Shown one piece after another: positions 15,156 through 22,651 of a DNA stretch of 35,515 nucleotides. The notes under the pieces were generated by a model. That model had not been told where the DNA came from and made no database searches. It saw only the letters and a program-made list of their open reading frames with translations. Both the position numbers and the translations under genes were made by a program. Position 1 is the first letter of the stretch, and every line of letters starts with the position of its first letter. This DNA is from an uncultured Bacilli bacterium (GTDB lineage Bacteria > Bacillota_I > Bacilli_A > RF39 > UBA660): NCBI GenBank assembly GCA_944363605.1, contig CALVUM010000008.1:1-35515 (forward strand). Reading direction: 5' to 3'.

Positions 15156-16017
15156 TTGAATTTTTTCCCTTTTTATCTTCTAATAATTTTTCATCTATAT
15201 ATTCATAATTTAAAGAGTTTTTGTTGCTTATAACCGTTCTACCTAATTCTTTTTCTAAATTATCTCTAGTAATTTTAGCAATATTACCACCACGTTTTGC
15301 AATTTGTCTATTTTGCTCTAATCCAAATGGTTTATGTTCTTTTGCAAGTTCTCTTGTTGCAATTTCCCCTAAATCAGTAAGCGCGACTTCGATATCGGTC
15401 ATATTATCCCTTAATGATTCTTTTCTTATACCTTTAAACTTTTTATATTCGCTTGCTTTCATACCTGACCAACTCTTATAAATTTCATTTGTTAGAATGC
15501 CATATTCATAATCTTTCGTTATTCCCTGTTCTTTCCAAACATCTGTCAATTTAAATCTATCCACTATTCCTGTAAGTCTTGTTTTGATCCATTTATCGTT
15601 ATAACCCCTTCTCCGATAATATTCTACTGCTCTATTAACTGCTATCTCTGGATCAAACACTTCATCTATCCTCTCACTTCCAAGATTTGCAAGCCACAAT
15701 TTGAAAGGTTCTGCCTTTGGGCTTGGAACGGATTCTATAAGTCTAAGTATTCCTTTTGTATCAAGTACATCCTGACTATAATATTTTCCATCTTTTGACT
15801 TCAATTTTAGTTGTCCGATTTTTTCGGACAACTCACTTCCTTCATTTTCTAACTTTTTCTTTAAATCATTCCAATATTTACGTGGTCTATCTGATTTCGT
15901 TAAAGCAATAATTACATCAACCACACTGAAATAGTAATCCTCATTTTCACTATTCCAAATACTTCTTATTTCATTGCCTTCAAATAAATTTGATATTGTT
16001 TCTAATTTGTTATCCAA
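15145..16017 (-). CDS. BRO-N/antirepressor-like protein
   Basis: 290 residues. The N-terminal half (about 15-115) is a BRO-N domain: IRSIWNSENEDYYFSVVDVI, RKYWNDLKKKL, then a DTKGILRLIESVPSPKAEPFK segment. The C-terminal half (EYYRRRGYNDKWIKTRLTGI…DLGEIATRELAK) is the usual extension of the antirepressor/DinD-like group in gut Firmicutes. Members occur in prophages and mobile islands and are thought to bind DNA or counter repressors. The start is TTG at 16017 with AAGGTG 6 nt upstream. It is co-transcribed with the glycosylase (11-bp overlap), which hints at a linked DNA-damage or phage-related role. The family call is firm, the function is not. Confidence 0.82.
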   Translation of the reverse strand: MDNKLETISNLFEGNEIRSIWNSENEDYYFSVVDVIIALTKSDRPRKYWNDLKKKLENEGSELSEKIGQLKLKSKDGKYYSQDVLDTKGILRLIESVPSPKAEPFKLWLANLGSERIDEVFDPEIAVNRAVEYYRRRGYNDKWIKTRLTGIVDRFKLTDVWKEQGITKDYEYGILTNEIYKSWSGMKASEYKKFKGIRKESLRDNMTDIEVALTDLGEIATRELAKEHKPFGLEQNRQIAKRGGNIAKITRDNLEKELGRTVISNKNSLNYEYIDEKLLEDKKGKNSNEN

Positions 16018-16065
16018 AATCTACACCTTCTTTCTAATTTTATTGTAGGATGGGTTGCAATAAAT

Positions 16066-16096
16066 CGTAATCAACCAATTGATAACAAGCTTTTAT
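16066..16096. repeat. island repeat, copy 3 (with inverted arm)
   Basis: CCAATTGATAACAAGCTTTTAT (16075-16096) is copy 2 with a two-base insertion and one substitution. It is preceded by CGTAATCAA (16066-16074), which is the same motif inverted, so the site forms an imperfect dyad CGTAATCAA/TTGATAAC. It lies between the BRO gene and the 112-residue gene. Confidence 0.45.
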
Positions 16097-16111
16097 AAAA
16101 TACCATTACTA

Positions 16112-16450
16112 TCATTCATCCTCTTTACTTCCATTACTTTCAACATATTGTGGTAAATTTGATGGAATATCACATTCATCTAACGGAATACCTTTTGTAT
16201 CTAAAATCTTCATAAGTGCAATACTTAAGGCAGCATTTTGCATAACTCTTTTTCTCATTTCTATTATTGCATGTGGATTATTCACATCAATATCATCAAT
16301 TTTTTGAATACGTTTTCTAAACATTCTTCGCCATTCTTCAATATTCCAATGACCATTATACTCTCCCCACAAATATTCTTCTAATTTTCTTGAAGCAATT
16401 ATAACTTCTCTTATTTGCTCTTCTTCATCAGTAAATAATTTTTTATTCAT
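16112..16450 (-). CDS. hypothetical protein, 112 residues
   Basis: Not recognised. The start is taken at the ATG at 16450 because GGTG lies just upstream; a GTG at 16462 is part of that site. The protein is helical and highly charged: EEEQIREVIIASRKLEEYLW, then GHWNIEEWRRMFRKRIQKID. It ends in an acidic tail (SNGSKEDE). The Trp/Arg-rich centre could bind nucleic acid or a partner, but this is a guess. It stands alone in the island between repeat copy 3 and the KilA-N remnant. Confidence 0.65.
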   Translation of the reverse strand: MNKKLFTDEEEQIREVIIASRKLEEYLWGEYNGHWNIEEWRRMFRKRIQKIDDIDVNNPHAIIEMRKRVMQNAALSIALMKILDTKGIPLDECDIPSNLPQYVESNGSKEDE

Positions 16451-16626
16451 TTTTATCACCACTAACTTCTTCTAAATATTTATTTATAATAATGATAATC
16501 TATCATCTGTGAAAATTTCATATATTGCATACATATCACTTTTTTAATAGTAATCTTTCTATTTCTATTTTTGGACTTAGCATATTTCAATGTAATTCTT
16601 TTTTAGAACCATTTTCTAAAATATCA

Positions 16627-16701
16627 TTAGATATAGTCACTATCATTCATATTTATTATATTAACTTTTATGTTTTGAACTTCAATCATTTTATTTGACA
16701 T
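16627..16701 (-). pseudogene. KilA-N domain gene remnant (5' end only)
   Basis: After a good site (AGAGGCG), ATG at 16701 opens MSNKMIEVQNIKVNIINMND-SDYI, then TAA. This is the beginning of KilA-N phage DNA-binding proteins (I-x-V…V-I-N-x-N-x-x-D-Y-I-S-L-T-D-I). A few bases are missing after DYI, which throws the frame; the next frame gives SNDILENGSKKELH and stops again. Only about 40 codons of similarity remain. It marks former prophage or island material. The rest of 16451-16800 has no gene that I can see. Confidence 0.6.
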
Positions 16702-16752
16702 ATATTCGCCTCTTTTCTATATTTTAACATTAATTTTCCAACGAAAATTCAA

Positions 16753-16769
16753 TATCGTAATCAATTAGG
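16753..16769. repeat. island repeat, copy 4 (partial, inverted)
   Basis: TATCGTAATCAATTAGG shares CGTAATCAA with the inverted arm of copy 3 and, on the opposite strand, with copies 1 and 2. Only about 10 bp match, so on its own this copy could be chance. It lies just after the methyltransferase gene. Confidence 0.3.
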
Positions 16770-16800
16770 TTCCTAATAAAAATCATTAAAATGTATTGAA

Positions 16801-17412
16801 TTATTTTCTTACGATAAATATCCAATAATTTTTTTTATGACCAAACCTTACTGTTTCTCTTTTTAATAATTTTAGAATTTTAAAATTATCAAGATATTTT
16901 TTTAGTTCCTTATCATCAAATAAATGTATATACCTATTATTATTAAAATAAAAATTTTCTTCTAATTTAACAGCTGTATCCTTTATTACGTCATACCCTT
17001 CTAATCCATTTACACTTCCAATAAATAGACCATCTTTTTTCAATACTCTATAAATCTCATCAACTAATTGTTTCGTTTTTTCTTCTGAGAAAAAATGAAT
17101 AGCTAAACTTGCAAATACCAAATCAAACATATTATCTTGATATTTAAAAGGTTCACTCATATCTAATTTTTCCACTTTTTTATTAAATTTTCTAACTTCA
17201 TTTAATGCTATATCCGATATGTCTGTTGATAATACGTCATATCCATATTCCATTAATCTTTTAGAATATTGGCCAATTCCACAACCAAGGTCTAAACACG
17301 TGCCTTTATCTAAAAAAAACTCTTGATAGTCATCAATCCACATATCTATATCAATTTCTTTACCGATATGTTTTTTCCAATATAAATCATTTTTAAAATA
17401 TTCTTCTTTCAT
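16801..17412 (-). CDS. class I SAM-dependent methyltransferase
   Basis: 203 residues with a canonical Rossmann methyltransferase core. Motif I is CLDLGCGIGQYSKRL (39-53), then LSTDISDIAL (acidic loop), FDLVFASLAIHFFS (motif IV/V) and EIYRVLKKDGLFIGSVN. This is the Methyltransf_11/25 type acting on small molecules or unknown substrates. GAGGAG lies 7 nt before the ATG. It follows the APH-like kinase by 45 bp in the same direction, so the two are probably co-transcribed. Such pairs occur in resistance-like cassettes, but the substrate is unknown. Confidence 0.88.
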   Translation of the reverse strand: MKEEYFKNDLYWKKHIGKEIDIDMWIDDYQEFFLDKGTCLDLGCGIGQYSKRLMEYGYDVLSTDISDIALNEVRKFNKKVEKLDMSEPFKYQDNMFDLVFASLAIHFFSEEKTKQLVDEIYRVLKKDGLFIGSVNGLEGYDVIKDTAVKLEENFYFNNNRYIHLFDDKELKKYLDNFKILKLLKRETVRFGHKKNYWIFIVRK

Positions 17413-17457
17413 AAAATTCTCCTCTTATTTATAATAAACATTTCTTTCTGCTTTTAA

Positions 17458-18381
17458 TCAGTTCTTGACTATTTTATTTATAATAAAATCACAAATATTT
17501 TTTTGATAATCGATATCTGATTGATTGTGCCCATTTGATACATAAAATAGTATTTTTGTCACTGTATCAACATATAAGCTTTTGTATATTAAATTTATAT
17601 CTTCTTTTAAGTAAAGTGATACTTTTAAAATTATATTTTCTAAATTACTCACATCATTATTGACTAGTTTTAATTCTGATTTTATTATTTGGGCAGTTTC
17701 AAATACTCTATAGCCTACTACGCCATGAGGATCAATAACTTGCCATAATTGCTCATCTTTCAATATGTTTTCATAATGCAAATCGCGATGTAAAATATAT
17801 TCCTTTAAATTCATTTCTTCAATTTCACGATAATACTCTTTCGCATTTTGTAACATTTCCTGTGCTTGCTCGTCTAATTTATTATAAATTTCTGGATCAC
17901 TAACCTTAATAGAAAACATTTTAGAATATCGTTTACAATTATTATTTTTACAATCTGGAACAAGTAAAATATCATCAACAATTTTACTTATTATTTTTAA
18001 TCTCTCATCAATACTCTTTATTGTATTTAATGAGCATCCTGGTTCTATTTTTTTTAAAAGAATGATTCCTTCTTCATAATTATAATAATAGCATTGAACT
18101 AAATATCTCGATTTACTTTTTCTTATAAAATCAATTTCATATTTTATACTATCAGGAACACCAATCTTTAAAATTACCTTTCCAAATTCTTCACTGTCTG
18201 CTTTTAATACAACGTTTATAGATAAAGGCTCTACTAATTCGATATTTTTCAATTTAAATTTTTGTTTATATTTAGTAACTGTTGCATTTATATGATAAAT
18301 AAAATCCTGCATATCCATTTTATATCTATATACTGCCTTATCTATATACTTTTCTGGAAATTTCAAATTACACTCTATCAT
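17458..18381 (-). CDS. APH-family kinase (aminoglycoside/hydroxyurea phosphotransferase type)
   Basis: 307 residues with a phosphotransferase (protein-kinase-like) fold. An N-terminal nucleotide lobe has Lys in VILKIG (about 69-74). The catalytic loop is ILHRDLHYENIL (H198, D200, N205) and the metal Asp is in VIDPHGVVGYRVFE (D217). The IDPxGVVG segment is typical of the APH(6)/hydroxyurea kinase group. It may phosphorylate an antibiotic or a metabolite; resistance cannot be claimed. AGGGGTG precedes the ATG. It is the last island gene before lepB, reading in the same direction. Confidence 0.8.
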   Translation of the reverse strand: MIECNLKFPEKYIDKAVYRYKMDMQDFIYHINATVTKYKQKFKLKNIELVEPLSINVVLKADSEEFGKVILKIGVPDSIKYEIDFIRKSKSRYLVQCYYYNYEEGIILLKKIEPGCSLNTIKSIDERLKIISKIVDDILLVPDCKNNNCKRYSKMFSIKVSDPEIYNKLDEQAQEMLQNAKEYYREIEEMNLKEYILHRDLHYENILKDEQLWQVIDPHGVVGYRVFETAQIIKSELKLVNNDVSNLENIILKVSLYLKEDINLIYKSLYVDTVTKILFYVSNGHNQSDIDYQKNICDFIINKIVKN

Positions 18382-18462
18382 CTATAACACCCCTAGGAAT
18401 TACTTTGCCATAAATTTTCTAAAAAATTTCTACTCTCATTATCTTATATCTTTTAAAAATTC

Positions 18463-18963
18463 TCATTCTTCACTTTTCACTGAACCAAATTTAGTAAATG
18501 GCCAAATAATAAAATTTGTATGTCCTTCAATATCTTTTCTGTGAACAGGGCCAATTATTCTACTATCTAGAGAAATCGAACGATTATCGCCAAGTAAAAA
18601 GTACTCATCTTCTCCTAGAGTAACCGCTTCAAAATCACTGGTTTGATTCGTTGCATATGGATCTTCGAGTTTATGATCGTTTATATAAAGAATTCCATTT
18701 TCACATTTTATTGTCTCACCCGGAAGTCCATAAACTCTTTTAATTAATGTATCGTCTTTTTTTTCATCAACAATTAAATCAGCTACAACCATATCATAAC
18801 GATTTATTTCACCAATTTTAACCAAGAGCATAATTTCATCACCTGCTAAAGTATCATACATACTTTGACCATTAACCTTAATTGGAGTAACTAAAAAAGT
18901 CCGAATGAAAACCACTACAAGTAAAATCACAATATAAGGAAATATTTCTTTTAAAAATTTCAA
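18463..18963 (-). CDS. lepB: signal peptidase I
   Basis: A membrane serine peptidase cleaving signal peptides on the outer face. From the TTG at 18963 the protein has 166 residues: one N-terminal anchor (about 7-25), the nucleophile in GQSMYDTL (S34), the general-base Lys in LIKRVYGLPGE (K75), and box E GDNRSISLDSR. AAGGTG sits 5 nt before this TTG; an upstream GTG at 18996 would add 11 residues but has no site. rplS lies upstream with a terminator between. In Bacilli lepB commonly neighbours rplS/rbgA, so the island downstream has split the cluster. Confidence 0.92.
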   Translation of the reverse strand: MKFLKEIFPYIVILLVVVFIRTFLVTPIKVNGQSMYDTLAGDEIMLLVKIGEINRYDMVVADLIVDEKKDDTLIKRVYGLPGETIKCENGILYINDHKLEDPYATNQTSDFEAVTLGEDEYFLLGDNRSISLDSRIIGPVHRKDIEGHTNFIIWPFTKFGSVKSEE

Positions 18964-19021
18964 AGTCATCACCTTCTTCATTTTATCATGTTTCACAGAT
19001 TAATTCTATGAACAAACTTAT

Positions 19022-19052
19022 AAAACAAAAAACAAAGTGTTTCCACCTTGTT
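19022..19052 (-). terminator. terminator of rplS
   Basis: Minus strand: AACAAGGTG, GAAA tetraloop, CACTTTGTT (9 pairs, one G-U), then TTTTTTG. The rplS stop codon lies within the 5' arm. A GNRA loop and U tail make this a strong terminator; lepB expression then needs read-through or a weak promoter in the short gap. Confidence 0.8.
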
Positions 19053-19392
19053 AATTTCTTTCTTTAACTTTATATTCTTTACGCATTCCCTTAATGAAAT
19101 TAAGTTTTGCACGACGTACCATTCCTTTTCTAACAACAGTGATTTTATCAATTGTTGGAGCATTTACAGGAAAAATACGAGTAACACCAATTCCACTAGA
19201 TTTTTTACGGACAGAAATAGTCTCAGAAACTGAACCGCCTTTTTTGCCAACTACTAGGCCTTCAAAAGCTTGGATACGTTCCTTTTTACCTTCTTTTACC
19301 CAAACGTCTACACGAACTGTGTCACCAACACGAATTTCAGGAATATCTTTACGAATATGTTTTTCATTAATCTTATCAACTAAATTCGCCAT
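19051..19392 (-). CDS. rplS: 50S ribosomal protein L19
   Basis: L19 sits at the 30S-50S interface. The 113-residue protein is full length with family segments IPEIRVGDTVRVDVWVKEG, RIQAFEGLVVGKKGG, ETISVRKKSSGIGVTRIFP and RAKLNFIKGM. The ribosome site is AGGAAG, 8 nt before ATG. It is expressed from its own promoter at 19481-19509 through a leader of about 80 nt and ends at a strong terminator, so it is monocistronic here. Confidence 0.98.
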   Translation of the reverse strand: MANLVDKINEKHIRKDIPEIRVGDTVRVDVWVKEGKKERIQAFEGLVVGKKGGSVSETISVRKKSSGIGVTRIFPVNAPTIDKITVVRKGMVRRAKLNFIKGMRKEYKVKERN

Positions 19393-19480
19393 TATAAAAC
19401 TTCCTTTCTATATACGATTACATATTATCATTACTTATAAGTAAGCGGATAATACATCACTTTTTTACAAAAGCATATTG

Positions 19481-19509
19481 ATTATAACATAGCTTATTAA
19501 GAAAAACAA
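19481..19509 (-). promoter_or_regulatory. rplS promoter
   Basis: Minus strand: -35 TTGTTT (19504-19509), 17-bp spacer, -10 TATAAT (19481-19486). The leader to the ATG is about 80 nt and contains a palindrome TTACTTATAAGTAA (19430-19443), which could form a small hairpin; an L19 autogenous leader is known in other Firmicutes, but I cannot confirm it here. Confidence 0.75.
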
Positions 19510-19541
19510 GCAGGTTTTTACTCTTTTTTACCATGATTCTA

Positions 19542-20600
19542 TTAACGTTTTACTATTAATTTGCGTGTATACTCATCGCATAAATCATCTATAGTCTGAT
19601 CACTTTCATAAAAAGAAGAATGTAAATGTATCCCATTAGCAGTTAAAAAGAATTTTGCTAAACAAGCATTTAATGTATCATTCAATTCTGCAGTTCTAAA
19701 GTGCTCTTTATAATAAGAATTTTTTTCCCAATTCGGAACACAATTTGTCATCATTTTTAAAATAATTTCACTAATTTCAGTAGAATTTTGTATTCTTTTA
19801 TCACGGTAAACACGTTGAATTCGCTGAAGAAATAATCGAATATCAATAGCATCCAATTCTGAAATGTAATCCTCTAGTTTTCCTTCTTTATCAAATGCTT
19901 TACGACGATACATAGAACATAAATATAAATTCCTTAATCCTACAGTCGCAGTACTATCTGTCATTTGAAATAAAGTGGAATCATGACGCATCTGATAAAA
20001 ATATATTTGTTTATTTGTAAAATAACCTTTCTTAGCATGCATTGCTAACAAATATGGAGCAATAGTATCTTCATAGATAACCACATTTTGTTCAAAGAAA
20101 AATTCAGGAATCAAACTCTGATGATAAACTTTCCCCCACACCGTATTTAACAAGTCACCTAAATTACGAGGATTTTTTTCAAAGTCCATAATGCCTTCAT
20201 GACGTCGTCTAGAAACGCCACACCAAAAGTCGTCATAACTCAAACGTACTCTACCTACCCCAAATTTTAATTCATTCTCTTGCATTTTATGACATAAGTG
20301 TTCTAAATGCTTAGAAAAAGCCAAATCATCTGAATCAGCAAAAGTAAAATATGGAGTTTCTACATATTGTAAAGCTTTTTTTCTAGTCTCCCAAGTTCCA
20401 GCATGATCTTCTAAAACCACTTTTATATGAGATTGCTTTGAATATTTTTTACACAAGTTAATCACAGATTCACGATTAATTGTTGAACCATCATCAATTA
20501 AAATCACATTACAAAAACCCGGATCAATAGATTCAATTAAAAATTCAAGTTTTTTCACATATTCATAAACTGGTATTATAATAGTCAATATTTTTTTCAT
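19542..20600 (-). CDS. family 2 glycosyltransferase
   Basis: 352 residues. The N-terminal GT-A fold has TIIIPVYEYV (6-15), ILIDDGST (33-40) and the metal-binding ADSDD (88-92), all typical of inverting GT2 enzymes using nucleotide sugars. The C-terminal ~150 residues are helical and rich in aromatic and basic residues, with no membrane helix, suggesting a peripheral enzyme. It probably adds sugars to a wall polymer, capsule or teichoic acid. It stands alone with its own promoter; no capsule cluster is present. AAAGGTG precedes the ATG by 7 nt. Confidence 0.9.
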   Translation of the reverse strand: MKKILTIIIPVYEYVKKLEFLIESIDPGFCNVILIDDGSTINRESVINLCKKYSKQSHIKVVLEDHAGTWETRKKALQYVETPYFTFADSDDLAFSKHLEHLCHKMQENELKFGVGRVRLSYDDFWCGVSRRRHEGIMDFEKNPRNLGDLLNTVWGKVYHQSLIPEFFFEQNVVIYEDTIAPYLLAMHAKKGYFTNKQIYFYQMRHDSTLFQMTDSTATVGLRNLYLCSMYRRKAFDKEGKLEDYISELDAIDIRLFLQRIQRVYRDKRIQNSTEISEIILKMMTNCVPNWEKNSYYKEHFRTAELNDTLNACLAKFFLTANGIHLHSSFYESDQTIDDLCDEYTRKLIVKR

Positions 20601-20680
20601 AACAGCACCTTTTCTTTAAATTAAATTTATATATATTCCTATAACTTTTTTCCAAAAAATCACCTTTCATATTGAGGATT

Positions 20681-20708
20681 ATTATAACATATTTTTCGCA
20701 AAAAACAA
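20681..20708 (-). promoter_or_regulatory. promoter of the glycosyltransferase gene
   Basis: Minus strand: -35 TTGTTT (20703-20708), 16-bp spacer, -10 TATAAT (20681-20686), about 75 bp of leader before the ATG. Confidence 0.6.
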
Positions 20709-20807
20709 TTTCTTTAATTTTCTAGCAAATCTTAAGACAAATTTTCAAAAAGAAATTGATATAGTATTCTAGAATTCACTCAATTGATAACTTTATTTAA
20801 AAATTTG

Positions 20808-20820
20808 TGCAAACGTTTCA
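20808..20820. promoter_or_regulatory. LacI-type operator-like palindrome
   Basis: TGCAAACGTTTCA contains the AAACGTTT dyad common to LacI/GalR operators. It lies 100 bp upstream of the glycosyltransferase promoter and after the 279-residue gene. It is one base shorter than a consensus CcpA (cre) site and no regulator gene is near, so this is tentative. Confidence 0.2.
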
Positions 20821-20831
20821 AACATCAATAT

Positions 20832-20870
20832 AAAAAATGATATAAGCCATCCATGACTTTATCATTTTTT
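20832..20870 (-). terminator. terminator of the 279-residue gene
   Basis: AAAAAATGATA (minus strand) pairs with TATCATTTTTT over 11 bp, with an inner AAG-x-CAT/ATG-x-CTT extension and a T run in the 3' arm. Its 5' arm touches the stop codon of the gene. Confidence 0.65.
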
Positions 20871-21708
20871 AATTCATTTTTTTCTCAAGTTTTTGTCCTA
20901 AAGGGATTTCCTCAGCCTCTAAAGTCTTTTGAAGTATAACATTTGCATAATGATAAGCTTTAGCCTTATAAGGAGCTAGTTCAATATAATATATGCTAGG
21001 AAAAGACGTAAAATACATATCTGAATAAGAAATACAACCTATTACTTTCTTATCCATTGCTCGATTTAAAGAAGCATTAAACTTTTCAACAACTTCATTA
21101 ATAGTTTGTTCAGGGGATGTTTTTTTTACATATTCATCACAAAATCCCTCTCGAAGTTTTAAAACAGAACAAAAACTTTCATCTAATTCGCTCAAAACAG
21201 CAATCGTTGCTAAAAGCAAATTATCAAAGTCCAAACCTTTTTCATCTCCTGTTAAAACATAGCATGATTCACATTTTGGTGATAATTCATGTATTCCACC
21301 CGATTTACGAATACCTGCATTCTCAAATGTGGTATAAATAACTAAATCTGCGCTACTTCTACTAGAAAGACAAATATCAGGAATTTGTTGACCAGTTATT
21401 TTAGATAGCTCATCATTAAGTCTTTCATGCCCCCCTTTTGCAGTATCTTGACTAAACACATCAAACCAATCTTCAGGAATATATGTTTTTACATCTCGAA
21501 AAATTTCCTTTACTAATCCTAGATATACTTTTCTCCAATCTCTTTCCGTATAATTATCAAAAATCTGTGCAAATAAAGCTTCATTTTCATCTCTTGCACC
21601 ACCAATTTCTATTTCCCTGACTCTATGTCTTAGGCTATTAACCCACCAATATGCAGTTGTTTCCATTGGGGATAATTCGATTTCTTCTTTTTTCTTCATA
21701 AATTTCAT
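20869..21708 (-). CDS. hypothetical protein, 279 residues
   Basis: Not recognised. The protein is soluble, without signal peptide or membrane helix. Visible features are AYWWVNSLRHRVREIEIGG near the N terminus, TERDWRKVYLGLVKEIF, a Cys-containing CESCYVLTG segment around residue 147-155, and a LYCISYSDMYF-like strand set towards the end (GCISYSDMYFTSFPSIYYIE). Two in-frame starts are possible (21708 and 21699), since AAGGAAG lies just before the first. The long, evenly coding frame and the terminator support a real gene. It may be a lineage-specific cytoplasmic protein. Confidence 0.7.
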   Translation of the reverse strand: MKFMKKKEEIELSPMETTAYWWVNSLRHRVREIEIGGARDENEALFAQIFDNYTERDWRKVYLGLVKEIFRDVKTYIPEDWFDVFSQDTAKGGHERLNDELSKITGQQIPDICLSSRSSADLVIYTTFENAGIRKSGGIHELSPKCESCYVLTGDEKGLDFDNLLLATIAVLSELDESFCSVLKLREGFCDEYVKKTSPEQTINEVVEKFNASLNRAMDKKVIGCISYSDMYFTSFPSIYYIELAPYKAKAYHYANVILQKTLEAEEIPLGQKLEKKMN

Positions 21709-21809
21709 CTTCCTTTTCCATATAAAATACTATCGTATGCACACTTTAAAATTTAAATACCCCCCTCATCTTAAAATCTTAAATTAAACTATCTAAAAAT
21801 CACATTTTA

Positions 21810-22136
21810 TTATCTATTCTCTTTACCAAAAAGATTTAAAATTTCTAATACAAGCTTGCAAGCTTCACAATCACAGTATTTCCCGCCATTAGCTTCTATT
21901 TCTTTTGCATGAATCACAATATTTTCGGCAACTTCATCTCCAAAATAGTTTTTTCCTTCTTCGGAAGATGCAAAAGCAATTAAATTTTCAATGGGCATAA
22001 TATCTAATTTTAATTCTTTTTTAAATGTTTCATCTGTCTCTAAACCTTCTAACCATCTAGTGGCAACTTCTTTTAATTCTTTAGAACAAGTTTTCGCATG
22101 GATTAACTCTCTTGTTTTTTCTTTTATTTCATTCAT
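21810..22136 (-). CDS. small CxCxxC protein (often mislabelled Hsp90-like)
   Basis: 108 helical residues. The second half, LDIMPIENLIAFASSEEG then HAKEIEANGGKYCDCEAC, matches a family of ~110-residue proteins in Clostridia and other Firmicutes. As I recall, databases sometimes call these 'molecular chaperone Hsp90', although they are not HtpG. The C88-x-C90-x-x-C93 cluster could bind a metal; an additional Cys at 17 (AKTCSKELKE) is conserved in the pattern I remember. GAGGA lies 9 nt before the ATG. It is followed upstream by the glycosylase gene in the same direction (41-bp gap). Function unknown. Confidence 0.72.
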   Translation of the reverse strand: MNEIKEKTRELIHAKTCSKELKEVATRWLEGLETDETFKKELKLDIMPIENLIAFASSEEGKNYFGDEVAENIVIHAKEIEANGGKYCDCEACKLVLEILNLFGKENR

Positions 22137-22177
22137 TTTTCATTCCTCTTTCTTTCATTATTACTTTATCACAATTC

Positions 22178-22651
22178 TTATAAAAACTCCAAAAGAATTT
22201 TATATTCGCTAACTAAATCCTCAAGATGTTTTTTAGCATTAGCAGGAGAAGTACTTGATAAACAAATGTCTTCCCGTTTATAAATAGGATACAAATATTT
22301 TTGATAAATTTGATGAGCTTTTTTTCCAGTTGTAAAAATTTGCTTAATAGATGCTTTATCTAAAATAGTAGCTAAATCATTGGGAACAATTTTCTTAATC
22401 GAGGCATCACTAGAAGCATTGATTTCACAAGAAGCGCATGTATCCCATAAAGCTATATGATGTTTTAAACAAAATTCTTTTTTGTCCTTGATTTTTTCTT
22501 GAAATACATTTTCTAAAACTTTCCAAAACCTATTCTGCGGATGCATATAATAAAAACCCATTTCTCTTGATTTAACACTTGGAATTGAACCTAGAATTAA
22601 AATCTTCGAATCTTTATCAAAAACAGGTGGAAATTCATGAAAAACTTGCAT
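22178..22651 (-). CDS. DNA-deoxyinosine glycosylase (UDG superfamily, HDG type)
   Basis: 157 residues. The UDG-superfamily motifs fit the family 6 hypoxanthine-DNA glycosylase pattern: ILILGSIPSVKSREMGFYY (motif 1 region), MHPQNRFWKVL, the central LWDTCASCEINASSDASI and the C-terminal LSSTSPANA. The enzyme would excise deaminated adenine (hypoxanthine) from DNA. AGGAGG lies 8 nt before the ATG. It is the second UDG-fold gene in the window, but unlike the island copy it is intact and in core-like surroundings. Confidence 0.85.
   Translation of the reverse strand: MQVFHEFPPVFDKDSKILILGSIPSVKSREMGFYYMHPQNRFWKVLENVFQEKIKDKKEFCLKHHIALWDTCASCEINASSDASIKKIVPNDLATILDKASIKQIFTTGKKAHQIYQKYLYPIYKREDICLSSTSPANAKKHLEDLVSEYKILLEFL

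Noticed and set aside
13597-16769. Integron or CRISPR array
   Set aside because: The copies are few, diverged, unevenly spaced and flank whole genes; there is no integrase, no cas gene and no regular spacer length.
17458-18381. A defined aminoglycoside resistance gene
   Set aside because: The catalytic motifs fit the kinase superfamily, but family members also phosphorylate metabolites, and substrate residues cannot be read from sequence alone.
20808-20820. CcpA (cre) site upstream of the glycosyltransferase
   Set aside because: The sequence is one base short of the 14-bp cre consensus and far from the promoter; listed only as an operator-like palindrome of low confidence.
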